DNA of 64,000 nt from UBA11986 sp963734955. GTDB taxonomy: Bacteria > Bacteroidota > Ignavibacteria > UBA10030 > UBA6906. The notes below the pieces were generated by a model. The model was not told the DNA's origin. It saw only the letters and a program-made list of their open reading frames with translations, and did no database searches. Of this stretch, positions 24,610 to 33,205 are shown piece by piece (within the stretch, counting starts at the first letter, position 1; each line of letters begins with the position of its first letter). The position numbers were made by a program, and so were the translations under genes. Location of the stretch: the NCBI GenBank assembly GCA_963734955.1, contig CAVTJO010000007.1, forward strand, positions 62,001-126,000, in the 5' to 3' direction.

Positions 24610-25467
24610 ATGGCCGATTCAAAGACTATTCTTGTTACAGGTGCAACAGGTCAGCAGGGAGGTGCCGTTGCGGCGGAACTGCTGTCTCATGGCTTCACTA
24701 TCAACGCGATGACGAGGAAGCCCGACAGCGAGAAAGCGAAAGCACTCGCGAAACGGGGAGCCAGAATCGTTTCCGGCGACCTCGATGATCCGGCATCACT
24801 GGAGCGGGCGTTGAAAGGCGTATGGGGAGTGTTTGCCGTGCAGAATACGTGGGAAGCCGGAGTAGAGAAGGAAGAGGAGCAGGGGAAGAGGATCGCCACG
24901 CTTGCGAAGAAGGCCGGCGTCCATCATTTTCTCTACAGCTCCGTCGGCTCGGCCCACCGCAAAACGGGGATCCCGCATTTCGATAACAAATACCGTGTGG
25001 AAGAGACTGTTCGGAGCCTCGGGTTTCCTTCCTTTACGATCATGAGGCCGGTGTTCTTTATGGAGAACATCGCGTCACCGTGGTTCAAGCCGGCCATCGA
25101 CAAGGGAAATATCATGGTTGCCTTGAAGCCCGAAACGTCGCTGCAGATGATTGCCGTGGAGGACATCGGGAAGTACGGTCTCTGGGCATTCCGGAACCGG
25201 GAGAAGTTGAACGGCCGTGCATTCGATATCGCTGGCGACGCGCTCACGATGCCGCAGACTGCAAAGGCGATCAGTGCGGCATCGGGCAAGTCCATCGGGT
25301 TTGTGCCGATTCCCATCGGGGAAATCCGCAAGGCAAGCGAAGACTATGCTCTCATGCTCGAGTGGTTCGACCGCGTTGGCTATGACGCGGACATTAACGG
25401 AATGGGAAAGGAATCCGGCATCAAGCCGACGTCCTTCGCGCAGTGGGCTACGAAGATCAAGTGGTGA
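24610..25467 (+). CDS. NmrA-like NAD(P)-binding protein
   Basis: A 285-residue short-chain-dehydrogenase-like protein of the NmrA/HSCARG group. The Rossmann motif is VTGATGQQGGAVA (residues 9-21), and GDLDDPASLERAL and HHFLYSSVGSA follow the family pattern. The classical Y-x3-K pair is not evident, so it may act as an NAD(P) sensor or an atypical reductase. AAAGGAGAA lies upstream of the ATG. It is a single-gene unit with its own terminator. The C-terminal substrate domain (about residues 190-285) looks complete. Confidence 0.85.
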   Translation: MADSKTILVTGATGQQGGAVAAELLSHGFTINAMTRKPDSEKAKALAKRGARIVSGDLDDPASLERALKGVWGVFAVQNTWEAGVEKEEEQGKRIATLAKKAGVHHFLYSSVGSAHRKTGIPHFDNKYRVEETVRSLGFPSFTIMRPVFFMENIASPWFKPAIDKGNIMVALKPETSLQMIAVEDIGKYGLWAFRNREKLNGRAFDIAGDALTMPQTAKAISAASGKSIGFVPIPIGEIRKASEDYALMLEWFDRVGYDADINGMGKESGIKPTSFAQWATKIKW

Positions 25468-25485
25468 TACCAGGAGACTCATGCG

Positions 25486-25520
25486 AACCCCGACCAGATG
25501 TTTGCCGGGGTTTTGTGTTT
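25486..25520 (+). terminator. Terminator after NmrA-like gene
   Basis: Stem AACCCCG / CGGGGTT with a 13-nt loop, then TTGTGTTT. It lies 18 bp after the stop at 25467. Confidence 0.65.
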
Positions 25521-25780
25521 CAGGGGTCTCCTGTTTCAATTTTGGGAAGAGGGCAAGAGAACTCTCCTGCCGGGTTGCCACTTTCTTTCCGGTTACTTCT
25601 TCCCTCTCTGAATCCCGCCTATGCGGGATCCCAGGTGGACGACTCTTCAAAGAGAAAGTAACATTTCTCTCCGGTTGTGATTGTACCCGTGTTTCTGTAA
25701 CTTCATCGCAGCGGATCCTCCTTACCAACTCCGGCAGCCTGAAGTTCCATTCTGAGGCATCAAATGCAACGAGACAAGCC

Positions 25781-26098
25781 GTGAGCAAAAGAAGAACACC
25801 CTTCGTCCCGGCGGCAGTGATCGAACAGCGTATATTTCTGCTCCGGGGAGAGAAGGTCATGCTGAGCAACGAACTGGCAAAGCTGTATCAGGTTGCTCCG
25901 CGTGTTCTTGTTCAAGCCGTCAAGCGAAACATCGATCGCTTTCCGGAGGACTTCATGTTTCAGTTGACAAAGGCGGAGTTCGAGCATTTGAAATCACAGA
26001 TTGTGACTTCAAGCCGGGGCGGGCTCAGACGTCCGTGGCCATTGGTGTTCAGCTTCTTCCGGACGAACCTCAAGAACCAACAACAGGTGAAGAAATGA
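25781..26098 (+). pseudogene. ORF6N (KilA-N-like) domain protein, truncated
   Basis: From the GTG at 25781 the frame encodes about 85 residues of an ORF6N domain: VIEQRIFLLRGEKVMLSNEL, AVKRNIDRFPEDFMFQLTK and EFEHLKSQIVTSSRGG. It then departs from the family, which would continue with a YAFTEQG motif, and stops at 26098. Full ORF6N proteins are about 170-280 residues and are typical of phages and mobile DNA, so this is a decayed N-terminal remnant. Its last four bases overlap the start of the aldo/keto reductase gene. The frame is open far upstream, but that part is an NmrA shadow. Confidence 0.75.
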
Positions 26099-27081
26099 CA
26101 ACGCGACAACTTGGGAAGAACGGTCCGACGGTTCCGGCAATCGGACTGGGATGTATGGGGATGTCGGAATTCTATGGGCTCCGCAACGACACGGAATCCA
26201 TCGCCACGATTCACCGTGCCCTCGAGCTCGGCATCTTTTTCCTGGACACCGCCGACATCTATGGCATCGGCCATAACGAGGATCTCGTGGGCAGGGCTGT
26301 AAAAGGCAGGCGGGAGAAGTTCTTCATCGCGACCAAATTCGGCAACGTCCGCGATGCAAAGGGCGCATGGCTCGGGCAGAATGGCAAGCCGGAATACATA
26401 CGCGACGCTTGTGATGCAAGCCTGCGCCGTCTCGGTATCGACGTGATCGACCTGTACTACCAGCACCGTGTCGATCCGAACACGCCGATCGAAGAGACTG
26501 TTGGAGCGATGGCAGGACTTGTGAAGGCGGGAAAGGTCCGGTATCTCGGGCTCTCCGAAGCAGCGCCGGCAACAATCCGCCGGGCGTACAAGGTCCATCC
26601 GATCACCGCGCTGCAAACGGAATACTCGATGTGGACGCGGGATGTCGAGACGGAGATCCTCCCGACGTGTCGCGAGCTTGGCATCGGGTTCGTGGCATAC
26701 AGCCCGCTGGGACGCGGCTTCTTCTCATCGCGGTTCACCTCGGATGCGGACTTTGGTGAAGCGGACAACAGGAGGAACTATCCCCGATTCCAGGGTGACA
26801 ACCTCAAACAGAATCTCCAGTTGATAACGAAGATGGAGGCAATCGCCCGTGACAAGAAGTGCACCACCGCACAGCTTGCACTTGCGTGGGTCCTTTCACG
26901 CGGCAGCGACATCGTCCCGATCCCCGGCACCAAGAAGCGGACATATCTCGAGGAAAACGCGAAGGCGGTCGGGATTTCCCTGACCCCGGATGATGTGAAG
27001 CGTCTTGCAGAAATTGCCGCTCCGGATGTTGTTGCAGGGACCCGCTACAACGCGCAAGGGATGCTTACGGTAAACAGGTGA
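26095..27081 (+). CDS. Aldo/keto reductase
   Basis: A 328-residue TIM-barrel reductase. Motifs are GLGCMGMSEFYG (residues 19-30), FLDTADIYGIGHNEDLVGRA with catalytic D and Y, the catalytic Lys in ATKFG, the YYQHRVDPNTPIEETVGAM segment and the C-terminal NADPH-binding region IPGTKKRTYLEENA. This matches the AKR13/YakC-like subgroup that reduces aldehydes with NADPH. The ATG at 26095 gives the family start MTTRQLG. It overlaps the ORF6N remnant, so a nearby promoter may lie inside that remnant. Confidence 0.92.
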   Translation: MTTRQLGKNGPTVPAIGLGCMGMSEFYGLRNDTESIATIHRALELGIFFLDTADIYGIGHNEDLVGRAVKGRREKFFIATKFGNVRDAKGAWLGQNGKPEYIRDACDASLRRLGIDVIDLYYQHRVDPNTPIEETVGAMAGLVKAGKVRYLGLSEAAPATIRRAYKVHPITALQTEYSMWTRDVETEILPTCRELGIGFVAYSPLGRGFFSSRFTSDADFGEADNRRNYPRFQGDNLKQNLQLITKMEAIARDKKCTTAQLALAWVLSRGSDIVPIPGTKKRTYLEENAKAVGISLTPDDVKRLAEIAAPDVVAGTRYNAQGMLTVNR

Positions 27082-27245
27082 CGATCAGGACGGCCTTTGC
27101 GGTTTCAGATTCTCCCGAAGGCCTTCGGCATTCACGCCGCCTGAGAAACGGCTCCGTTCAAAATGGCGGTTTACCTTGAAGCACACCAGGCATTGTCTTT
27201 CTGAGGAGCGTTTCCCCGCGACGAAGAATCTGACTCTTGATGCGT

Positions 27246-27364
27246 GAGGCTGTCCAATAATTCGGAACAAGGTTGTAGTCGCAATCTTTAGATTGCGATT
27301 CCAGCTTGCATTCGCAGACTGAAGTCTGCGGCTACCCATGAGGCATTTCTTTTTTGACAGCCTC
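27246..27364. repeat. 119-bp MITE-like element, copy 1
   Basis: Bounded by perfect 9-bp terminal inverted repeats GAGGCTGTC and GACAGCCTC. Inside lie two perfect hairpins: TCGCAATCT / AGATTGCGA (27279-27298) and CGCAGACT / AGTCTGCG (27313-27330). Copy 2 at 30023-30141 has the same length and layout. The termini resemble those of IS1182/IS5-like elements, suggesting a non-autonomous derivative. I saw no clear target duplication. Confidence 0.75.
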
Positions 27365-27423
27365 GAAAGAGAATATTCCCGAATCGAAACCCGCAAGCGT
27401 GGTTGTTGCCGCTCAATGGTCCA

Positions 27424-27469
27424 TGCGGTTTCAGCACAATTGCAGAAAGCAGTAACCGCTGAAACCGCA
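27424..27469. repeat. Hairpin repeat, GCGGTTTCAGC family
   Basis: TGCGGTTTCAGC at the left and GCTGAAACCGCA at the right form 12-bp arms around a 22-nt centre containing CAGAAAGCAGTAA. The same layout occurs at 29236-29281 and, with A/T changes in both arms, at 29754-29798. A degenerate copy lies at 28801-28845. Arm changes are compensated, so the pairing is conserved. Confidence 0.65.
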
Positions 27470-27828
27470 AAACCTGATTCGTGAGCTTATCCACACAGCC
27501 ATCGATTCGGGAACCCACCGCACATAATGGCAGTAGCCGCAATCTTTCCCGAAGGTCGACGACTCCCCTACGGGATCGTAGATCGACTCGTCGAGAATCC
27601 TTCGGACGGATTGCGATTCCAGCTTGCATTACGCTGAGTGAAGAATCTGAACCAAACAATTGGATCAGATTCTTCGCCACTGAGAAACGTGACTCAGAAT
27701 GACGTTAACCTCCGGATGTCATCTTGAATCACGGCCCGGGTCATCCTGAGCGACCAACTCAATTGACCAGTCCTTGTGGAGGGAGTCGAAGGATGACCTG
27801 CGCATCTACTTGAACAGCGGAATGAAAC

Positions 27829-28272
27829 TCACCGTTGCCCTTCTCCAAACGCCTTGAAGCTGTCAAACATCTTCTGCGTCTGTCTCTTGAACACGCCGGG
27901 GAGGAGTAACGCCATCATCGTCGGCACAAATCCGTTGAACCGGGTGTACTCGATATGGATGTCCATCCGCGTCCGCCCGGGGCCGGGGGACGCAAAGCAG
28001 GTGCGCATCGTGTTCGTCATGTGCTCATGCTCGTACAACGCAGTGATCTCCGCCGGGAGGTTGTTGCTCTGGATGGTTTCCCTCAACACCATGACGTGCT
28101 TCCCGGAGTCGAATATGATCCTTGATGTGGCTCCGACGGTCCCGGGTGTGCCGCTGAGATGTTCCTTGCTGACAAATCCCGGCTGCCACTTCCTGAGGTT
28201 GTCATCATTGTCAAACAATGCGACGACCCTGTCGAGGGGGAGATCGATGTCGACCGTGCACGTGAATTTCAT
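27829..28272 (-). CDS. SRPBCC (polyketide cyclase-like) protein
   Basis: A 147-residue START/SRPBCC fold protein: MKFTCTVDIDLPLDRVVALF, then WQPGFVSKEHLSG, alternating beta strands, and a C-terminal helix FKRQTQKMFDSFKAF. The family binds hydrophobic ligands; no catalytic residues can be named. The ATG at 28272 is chosen because GGGAGGACA lies just before it. The frame is open upstream and encodes the C-terminal end of the preceding TfoX-like protein without a stop, so after correction of a frameshift the two would be one fused protein. Confidence 0.75.
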   Translation of the reverse strand: MKFTCTVDIDLPLDRVVALFDNDDNLRKWQPGFVSKEHLSGTPGTVGATSRIIFDSGKHVMVLRETIQSNNLPAEITALYEHEHMTNTMRTCFASPGPGRTRMDIHIEYTRFNGFVPTMMALLLPGVFKRQTQKMFDSFKAFGEGQR

Positions 28273-28657
28273 TTCTGTCCTCCCTTTCGCAGCGCTCTTC
28301 GCCGTTGGTTTGGGCTTCAGGGATCTCACATACTCCACGCTTGCTGCAAAGTACGGTTTCAGTTCCTTCGTCTTTGCGAGGAGCCGGTGCGGGAACCCGC
28401 ACGTATTCCTTCATCACCATCCCGTATGCCTCGACCAGTACGGTGTTGTACTTCTTCAGGAACTTCTCTCTCGCCTCCTCCGGCAGCCGGATGCCGAGTA
28501 CACCATCCTTTCCGATGAACGAAGACATGTTTCCGTTCAGCGATGTGTAGGGTACCGTTGCTCCCTTGCGTTCGATGCCCGGGCTCGTTGCTACAAGTTT
28601 GTCATACAGGTCGAGCGTGTCCTGCGGGATGGTGTTGACCGGCTTTTTGGCTGCCAT
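28273..28657 (-). pseudogene. TfoX-like small protein, frameshifted
   Basis: The start at 28657 encodes about 90 residues (LYDKLVATSPGIERKGATVP, then GIRLPEEAREKFLKKYNT and VMKEYVRVPAP) resembling a TfoX/Sxy N-terminal-like family. Homologous sequence then continues in another frame as LLAKTKELKPYFAASVEYVR and SLKPKPTAKSAAKGRTE. One extra base in the CCGG at about 28384-28387 explains the break. Read without it, the frame runs straight into the SRPBCC protein with no stop. The uncorrected frame continues as nonsense to 28211. The family name is a best guess. Confidence 0.6.
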
Positions 28658-29148
28658 GGGTTTCTCCAGAAGTGGCTGGTCCGCGGTTGGGGAGGAAATG
28701 TATCTGAAGCGTGTCAGAGAATCAAGGGGAAGCGTGAACCGCCATGTATGAGGAGAGTAAGCAGCGAAATGCTGACAAACTTGAGCTTTGAGTAGACGTA
28801 TGCGATTTCATCACCGGGCACAAAAGCAGTAGGCGATAAACTCGTCCGTCCACCCTGTGGACGAGATCTCGTGGCGCCAAAGGCGCCACGGACAAGCATA
28901 TTTTCGTTTGCTTACACCCACAGCCACCGATTCGGGAATCCTCCTCCTTGTTCGATCCGGTAAAGGCTTCTTATCAGCGCCCCGGAACTGCAGGAGGTGT
29001 GCGGATGGCCTACCAACCACGCCTTCCCAGTTCTCCGACTATAAACGACTGAGCGTTGCAGTTCCGAATGTTTTCCAGAATCACGAGACTAAACCGGCAT
29101 TGCCGGAAGGACGAACGGGAACCTTCTCGAATCTCACCCCTCTCTTCT

Positions 29149-29174
29149 TACTTTCTTTGTGGCCAAAGAAAGTA
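29149..29174. repeat. Hairpin repeat TACTTTCTTTG
   Basis: Perfect 11-bp arms TACTTTCTTTG / CAAAGAAAGTA with a TGGC loop, followed by TCAAAGAAAG. Elements of this kind are common intergenic repeats in diverse bacteria; function unknown. Confidence 0.6.
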
Positions 29175-29235
29175 TCAAAGAAAGCCTTTCCCGAAATCAA
29201 ATCCCGCAAGCGGTGAGATTTCTTGCATGGGTTCA

Positions 29236-29281
29236 TGCGGTTTCAGCACAATACCAAAATGCAGTAAGCGCTGAAACCGCA
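29236..29281. repeat. Hairpin repeat, GCGGTTTCAGC family, copy 2
   Basis: Arms TGCGGTTTCAGC / GCTGAAACCGCA around a centre with ATGCAGTAAGC, nearly the same as the unit at 27424-27469. Confidence 0.65.
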
Positions 29282-29753
29282 GACGCATTGGGTTTCGCCT
29301 GCACACACAGCCATCGATTTCGGGAATGCTCAGCTTAGGTCACCGACTCCCAACGTCATTCCGAGCGCTGCTTCTCACGTGCGAATAATCTGAGCCTTCC
29401 GCAATCGCAGGCTGTGCGCAAGGACAATCAATCTGCGCTTTGCGATTTCATCGACATGCGATGAACCCCTCGACTCGTACGCCCTCCACAGATGAAATCG
29501 TCGTTCAACTGAGCTTGGCTCCACCCAAGGATTGCGGGTTGCGATTGCGGAAAGATTTCTTTGCTACTGTTTCGCTCTCCGAATCCCGCATTGGGGAATC
29601 CTGGGGAGCGGACTTTCTCGGAAAAGAAGTAGCACCATCCTGTCTTTTCTGTTTGCACTTTCTCTTTGAAGAGAAGCCGGCATTACCGGAAGTGCGAAAG
29701 AGAACCTTCCCGAATCGGAACGCACAGCAAGGATCACTCATTTGATCGGTTCA

Positions 29754-29798
29754 TGCGATTTCATCACCGGGCACAAAAGCTGTAAGCGATGAAATCAC
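29754..29798. repeat. Hairpin repeat, variant GCGATTTCATC family
   Basis: Arms TGCGATTTCATC / GATGAAATCAC around a centre with AAAAGCTGTAAGC. It differs from the GCGGTTTCAGC copies mainly by paired changes in both arms. A decayed copy with the same left arm and centre starts at 28801. Confidence 0.6.
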
Positions 29799-29876
29799 AA
29801 GCTCTGGTTTTGGTTCCACCTCCTGAATCAGAACTCATTTCTCCCACGCAATCCTTCCCGAAGGGATCCTTCGGAT

Positions 29877-29951
29877 GGATTGCGATACGAACTTGCCTTC
29901 GCAGACTGAAGTCTGCGGCTACCCATGAGGCATTTCTTTTTGGACAACCTC
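29877..29951. repeat. MITE-like element, 5'-truncated copy
   Basis: Matches the right two-thirds of the 119-bp element: the CGCAGACT / AGTCTGCG hairpin at 29900-29917, the GGCTACCCATGAGGCATTTC tail and a right end GGACAACCTC. The left end and first hairpin are missing. Confidence 0.65.
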
Positions 29952-30022
29952 AGTGCAAGATAGTGTCGTTAATGGCGACCGACGAATGCGGCGGGTTTCA
30001 ATTCCGGACAGTTCTTTTTGGT

Positions 30023-30141
30023 GAGGCAGTCCAATAATTCGGAACAAGGTTGTAGTCGCAATCTTCAGATTGCGATTCCAACTTGCATTCGCAGACTGAA
30101 GTCTGCGGCTACCCATGAGGCATTTCTTTTGGGGCAGCCTC
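30023..30141. repeat. 119-bp MITE-like element, copy 2
   Basis: Same length, order and hairpins as copy 1 (TCGCAATCT / AGATTGCGA at 30056-30075 and CGCAGACT / AGTCTGCG at 30090-30107). The terminal inverted repeats are slightly diverged (GAGGCAGTCC and GGGCAGCCTC). Confidence 0.75.
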
Positions 30142-30404
30142 AAGTCCACGCGTTGGCTATCCAGGGCCACTGTGTGGGGACTGCCGTACGAGGTTGGAAA
30201 GTAACCACCAGAGGAGCAAACTCTTCCTCCTCACTCGCGCCCTCTATGCGTTCCGTTCTCGCGCCCGACCCGATCCCGTGAAATTCATTCGTTCAAGCAA
30301 TCAGGTCGGGAAGTCCGAAATGGGTTCCACGAATGGCACCCGAATTGCTTGAGTAAGGATCAAGAAGCTGAACTTGAGATAACCTGCAAACGAAGGGAGA
30401 AGTA

Positions 30405-30530
30405 ATGGAGAAGAAAAGGAGGAGATGGATACTACCACCGGTCAGCCAGGATCAACGGCGATCCGCGAGTTTCGAGACCGACCTTTTGTCACTTTATGAA
30501 AGGACACTTCAATGGCAACTGTACAATTGA
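30405..30530 (+). CDS. Possible 41-residue upstream peptide
   Basis: ATG at 30405 with GGGAGAAG just upstream encodes a basic peptide starting MEKKRRRWILPPVSQDQRR and ending LYN. It overlaps the start of the 97-residue gene (30512) by 19 bp in another frame. The good ribosome-binding site and the overlap suggest a translated upstream peptide, but there is no homology evidence. Confidence 0.3.
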   Translation: MEKKRRRWILPPVSQDQRRSASFETDLLSLYERTLQWQLYN

Positions 30531-30805
30531 ACGGCGTACTCATGCGCATCAAGGGCGGCCTGGGGGACATCGTGTTCAAGAAGAGGGGAAACACACTGTA
30601 CATGTGCAGGCGTCCCGATTTCAGCAAGCGGGTGTTGAGCGACGCGCAGAAGAACTCCATCGCACGCTTCCAGGCAGCGGTGCGGCATGCAAAACAGGTG
30701 CTCGCCGACCCTGAGGCGCGCAAGCCGTTCGAGGCAACTGCAGAAAAAACGGGGAGGACGGTGTTCCATACCGTGATGGCGGAGCAGTTGAGCACGCAGA
30801 AGTGA
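30512..30805 (+). CDS. Small conserved hypothetical protein
   Basis: A 97-residue protein that begins MATVQLNGVLMRIKGGLGDI and continues VFKKRGNTLYMCRRPDFSKR, followed by a helical half with SDAQKNSIARFQAAVRHAKQ. The pattern of an N-terminal beta stretch resembling a cap or capsid-like motif plus a helical tail is shared by small proteins of unknown function I recall from Bacteroidota and phage-like loci; I cannot name a family. GAAAGGAC precedes the ATG. It follows the repeat-rich region and precedes the nuclease-helicase gene. Confidence 0.65.
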   Translation: MATVQLNGVLMRIKGGLGDIVFKKRGNTLYMCRRPDFSKRVLSDAQKNSIARFQAAVRHAKQVLADPEARKPFEATAEKTGRTVFHTVMAEQLSTQK

Positions 30806-31033
30806 CGGTGCGTAGTTGTTAGAAGCGGAAAGAGGAAACGTGAATCTGACGTTGGCCCCTGTTCGGATGTTCAGGAGATCATCCGAAGCATTGATGACCC
30901 CACGTGCTGATCGAGGTGTGGAGCGTGTGTTTCGTTCCATACTTCTTATGCTTTCATCGTGTTGCGATTGCAGATGCGTTTGGGTAACTTTGTTCCCGAG
31001 TGCTACCTGTAATCTTCCCGAAGAACGTAGGAC

Positions 31034-33013
31034 ATGACAGTCAAAAGAGAGTATTACTCTGATTCTATCAAACGCTTTGTTCAATGCAAGCCTAGTGAGA
31101 TACTGGCGCAGTTGGTGACAGGTAGTCACTCCACTGTGGAGCAAACTCAAGTAGATGCATGGCTGGCAGAGATTGATATTCTGCGGAACAAACTCTCTGC
31201 TTACGAGGGGCAAGTCTATTTTGAATACTCAATCCCACGCATGGGAAAGAGGATCGATGTCATTCTTCTCATTGGTGCCGTGATTTTTGTCCTTGAATTC
31301 AAAATAGGTGAAAAGGTATTTTCGGCACATTCTATTGATCAGGTCTGGGACTATGCTCTGGACTTGGGGAACTTTCATGAGTCAAGTCACGACAAATTCA
31401 TTGCCCCAATTCTCATTGCTACCAATGCGAGAGATATTCAACCCGTTTGTGCTCTAACATCGCATAGCGACAAACTCTTTCTTCCGATTAGGTGCAACAC
31501 GGATTCCCTATGCCAAGCGCTTTCTGATGTCTTGGATATTGCCAAGGGTCCCGACCTTGACGCCTCCCAATGGGAGCTTGGAAGATACTCTCCAACCCCA
31601 ACCATCATTGAAGCTGCGCTGTCGCTTTATCGAGGACATTCTGTTGATGAGATTTCACGGAAAGATGCCAGCGCGATCAATCTGAGGGAAACATCTCAGG
31701 CGATATCCGATGTCATTCGCGCTTCGAAAGCTAGGTCACACAAATCTATCTGCTTCGTTACAGGTGTCCCTGGCGCTGGCAAAACGTTAGTGGGGCTCAA
31801 TATAGCTACGAAACACAATGATAAATCCAGCGACCTCCGCAGTGTTTTCCTCTCTGGGAATGGCCCGCTCGTTACCGTCCTGCGCGAAGCTTTGGCACGA
31901 GATAAAGTCCAGCGTGACAATGAGCATGGACGCAAGATCAAGAAGAGCGCTGCAATGAATGAGGTCAAAGCCTTCATTCAGAATGTACACCACTATCGCG
32001 ATGAGTACGTCGCTGACCCTAGACCACCGATCGATCATGTCGCACTTTTCGACGAAGCCCAACGGGCCTGGAATTTGACTCAGACATCAAACTTCATGCA
32101 TAGAAGAAAGAACAACTTTAGTTTTAAGCAGTCGGAACCAGAATTCTTAATCTCTTGCCTGGACCGCCACGAAGATTGGGCTGTGGTTGTATGTTTAGTT
32201 GGAGGTGGTCAGGAGATCAATACTGGGGAAGCAGGAATCAGCGAATGGGTTGACTCGCTGAACCGATCGTTTCCGGATTGGCATGTCTACTTATCCTCCA
32301 GACTTACAGATAGCGAGTATGGGACGGGCAGAGTTCTGGACGAAATCAAATCGCGTCACGGTGTCGTGTACGACGACAAATTGCATCTTTCTATCTCCAT
32401 GCGTTCTTTTCGCGCTGAACATGTGTCGTTGCTGGTTAAACAACTCCTGGACCTTGAGATCATCGAGGCACGGCAGACGTTATCCAGGATTGACAAGAAA
32501 TATCCAATTGTTATCACTCGTGATCTAACCAAGGCAAAAAAATGGCTTACAACTAATGCACGCGGCTCCGAGCGCTACGGCATTGTAGTTTCGTCCCAGG
32601 CTGAAAGGCTAAAGCCGCATGCAATTGATGTGAGATCTCCGGTCAATCCCATTCATTGGTTCCTTCACGGGAAGGAAGACGTGCGATCATCCTATTACCT
32701 TGAGAACGTGGCAACCGAGTTTCTCGTACAGGGGCTCGAACTGGATTGGGCCTGCGTAACCTGGGACGCAGATTTTAGGCACACAGGGAATGGGTGGGAG
32801 TACAGATCCTTTCGTGGCAATCGATGGCAGAGGATTAAGCAGCCGGAACGTCAAACCTTTCTCAAGAACGCGTATCGAGTCCTTCTAACTCGGGCAAGAC
32901 AAGGGATGGTGATCGTTGTCCCGCATGGTGTCCCAGAAGACCAGACACGTAAGGTTGGCTTCTACAATCCGACGTTTGAATACCTACAAGATATCGGCTT
33001 CAAGGTAATCTGA
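31034..33013 (+). CDS. PD-(D/E)XK nuclease-DUF2075 helicase, putative defence protein
   Basis: A 659-residue protein. The N-terminal part carries a PD-(D/E)XK-like core (D75 in KRIDVILLIG, E88 and K90 in VLEFK). From residue 238 it is a DUF2075/Schlafen group 3-type superfamily 1 helicase: Walker A GVPGAGKT (244-251), Walker B LFDEAQ (338-343), motif III GGGQEIN (390-396), QGLELDWACVTWD, and motif VI LLTRARQG (617-624). Nuclease-plus-helicase fusions of this kind often act in phage or plasmid defence. The gene is visibly more AT-rich than its neighbours and sits in a repeat-filled accessory region, which suggests transfer. No partner gene is obvious. Confidence 0.85.
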   Translation: MTVKREYYSDSIKRFVQCKPSEILAQLVTGSHSTVEQTQVDAWLAEIDILRNKLSAYEGQVYFEYSIPRMGKRIDVILLIGAVIFVLEFKIGEKVFSAHSIDQVWDYALDLGNFHESSHDKFIAPILIATNARDIQPVCALTSHSDKLFLPIRCNTDSLCQALSDVLDIAKGPDLDASQWELGRYSPTPTIIEAALSLYRGHSVDEISRKDASAINLRETSQAISDVIRASKARSHKSICFVTGVPGAGKTLVGLNIATKHNDKSSDLRSVFLSGNGPLVTVLREALARDKVQRDNEHGRKIKKSAAMNEVKAFIQNVHHYRDEYVADPRPPIDHVALFDEAQRAWNLTQTSNFMHRRKNNFSFKQSEPEFLISCLDRHEDWAVVVCLVGGGQEINTGEAGISEWVDSLNRSFPDWHVYLSSRLTDSEYGTGRVLDEIKSRHGVVYDDKLHLSISMRSFRAEHVSLLVKQLLDLEIIEARQTLSRIDKKYPIVITRDLTKAKKWLTTNARGSERYGIVVSSQAERLKPHAIDVRSPVNPIHWFLHGKEDVRSSYYLENVATEFLVQGLELDWACVTWDADFRHTGNGWEYRSFRGNRWQRIKQPERQTFLKNAYRVLLTRARQGMVIVVPHGVPEDQTRKVGFYNPTFEYLQDIGFKVI

Positions 33014-33205
33014 TCCTTGATTCTCAATTCTCTTTGGCGCGTTGTCCGCATTTGGGAACATGACCTCGTGAAGAATCCGCAAGGTTGCATCCGGCGCATA
33101 CAAAGAGCTTTGGCTTCCTGAATAAGTCCCCCTCCGCGCCACTTTCCTCTCCTTACCCCGTACAAGATGAGGTCCCCGTTTCCGTCCATTCATGAAGGAA
33201 TCTCT

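Larger units (their letters stand above)
27082..27828. other. Gene-free region with palindromic repeats
   Basis: About 750 bp with no supported gene. It contains one full MITE-like element (27246-27364), a TGCGGTTTCAGC hairpin unit (27424-27469) and a CCCGAAGGTCGACGACT unit (27548-27605) that recurs near 39.4 kb. Open frames here read through repeats and are not protein-like. Confidence 0.7.
28658..30404. other. Gene-free region packed with palindromic and MITE-like repeats
   Basis: About 1.75 kb with no supported gene. It holds a partial and a full MITE-like element, hairpin units at 29149-29174, 29236-29281 and 29754-29798, a palindrome CCGAAGGGATCCTTCGG (29858-29874), and a long-range inverted repeat TCAAGCAAT / ATTGCTTGA (30293-30301 with 30344-30352). 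Fragments near 25.6 kb and 29.6 kb resemble each other. The reading frames here are repeat shadows. Confidence 0.7.

Noticed and set aside
25217..25780. Long upstream open frame in front of the ORF6N remnant
   Set aside because: The first part is a shifted reading of the NmrA-like gene and the rest is repeat-like intergenic sequence; only the part from 25781 has homology.
30293..30352. Long hairpin TCAAGCAAT / ATTGCTTGA as a possible tRNA or structured RNA
   Set aside because: It has no cloverleaf arms, no T-loop signature and no CCA end; the pairing beyond the 9-bp arms is weak.
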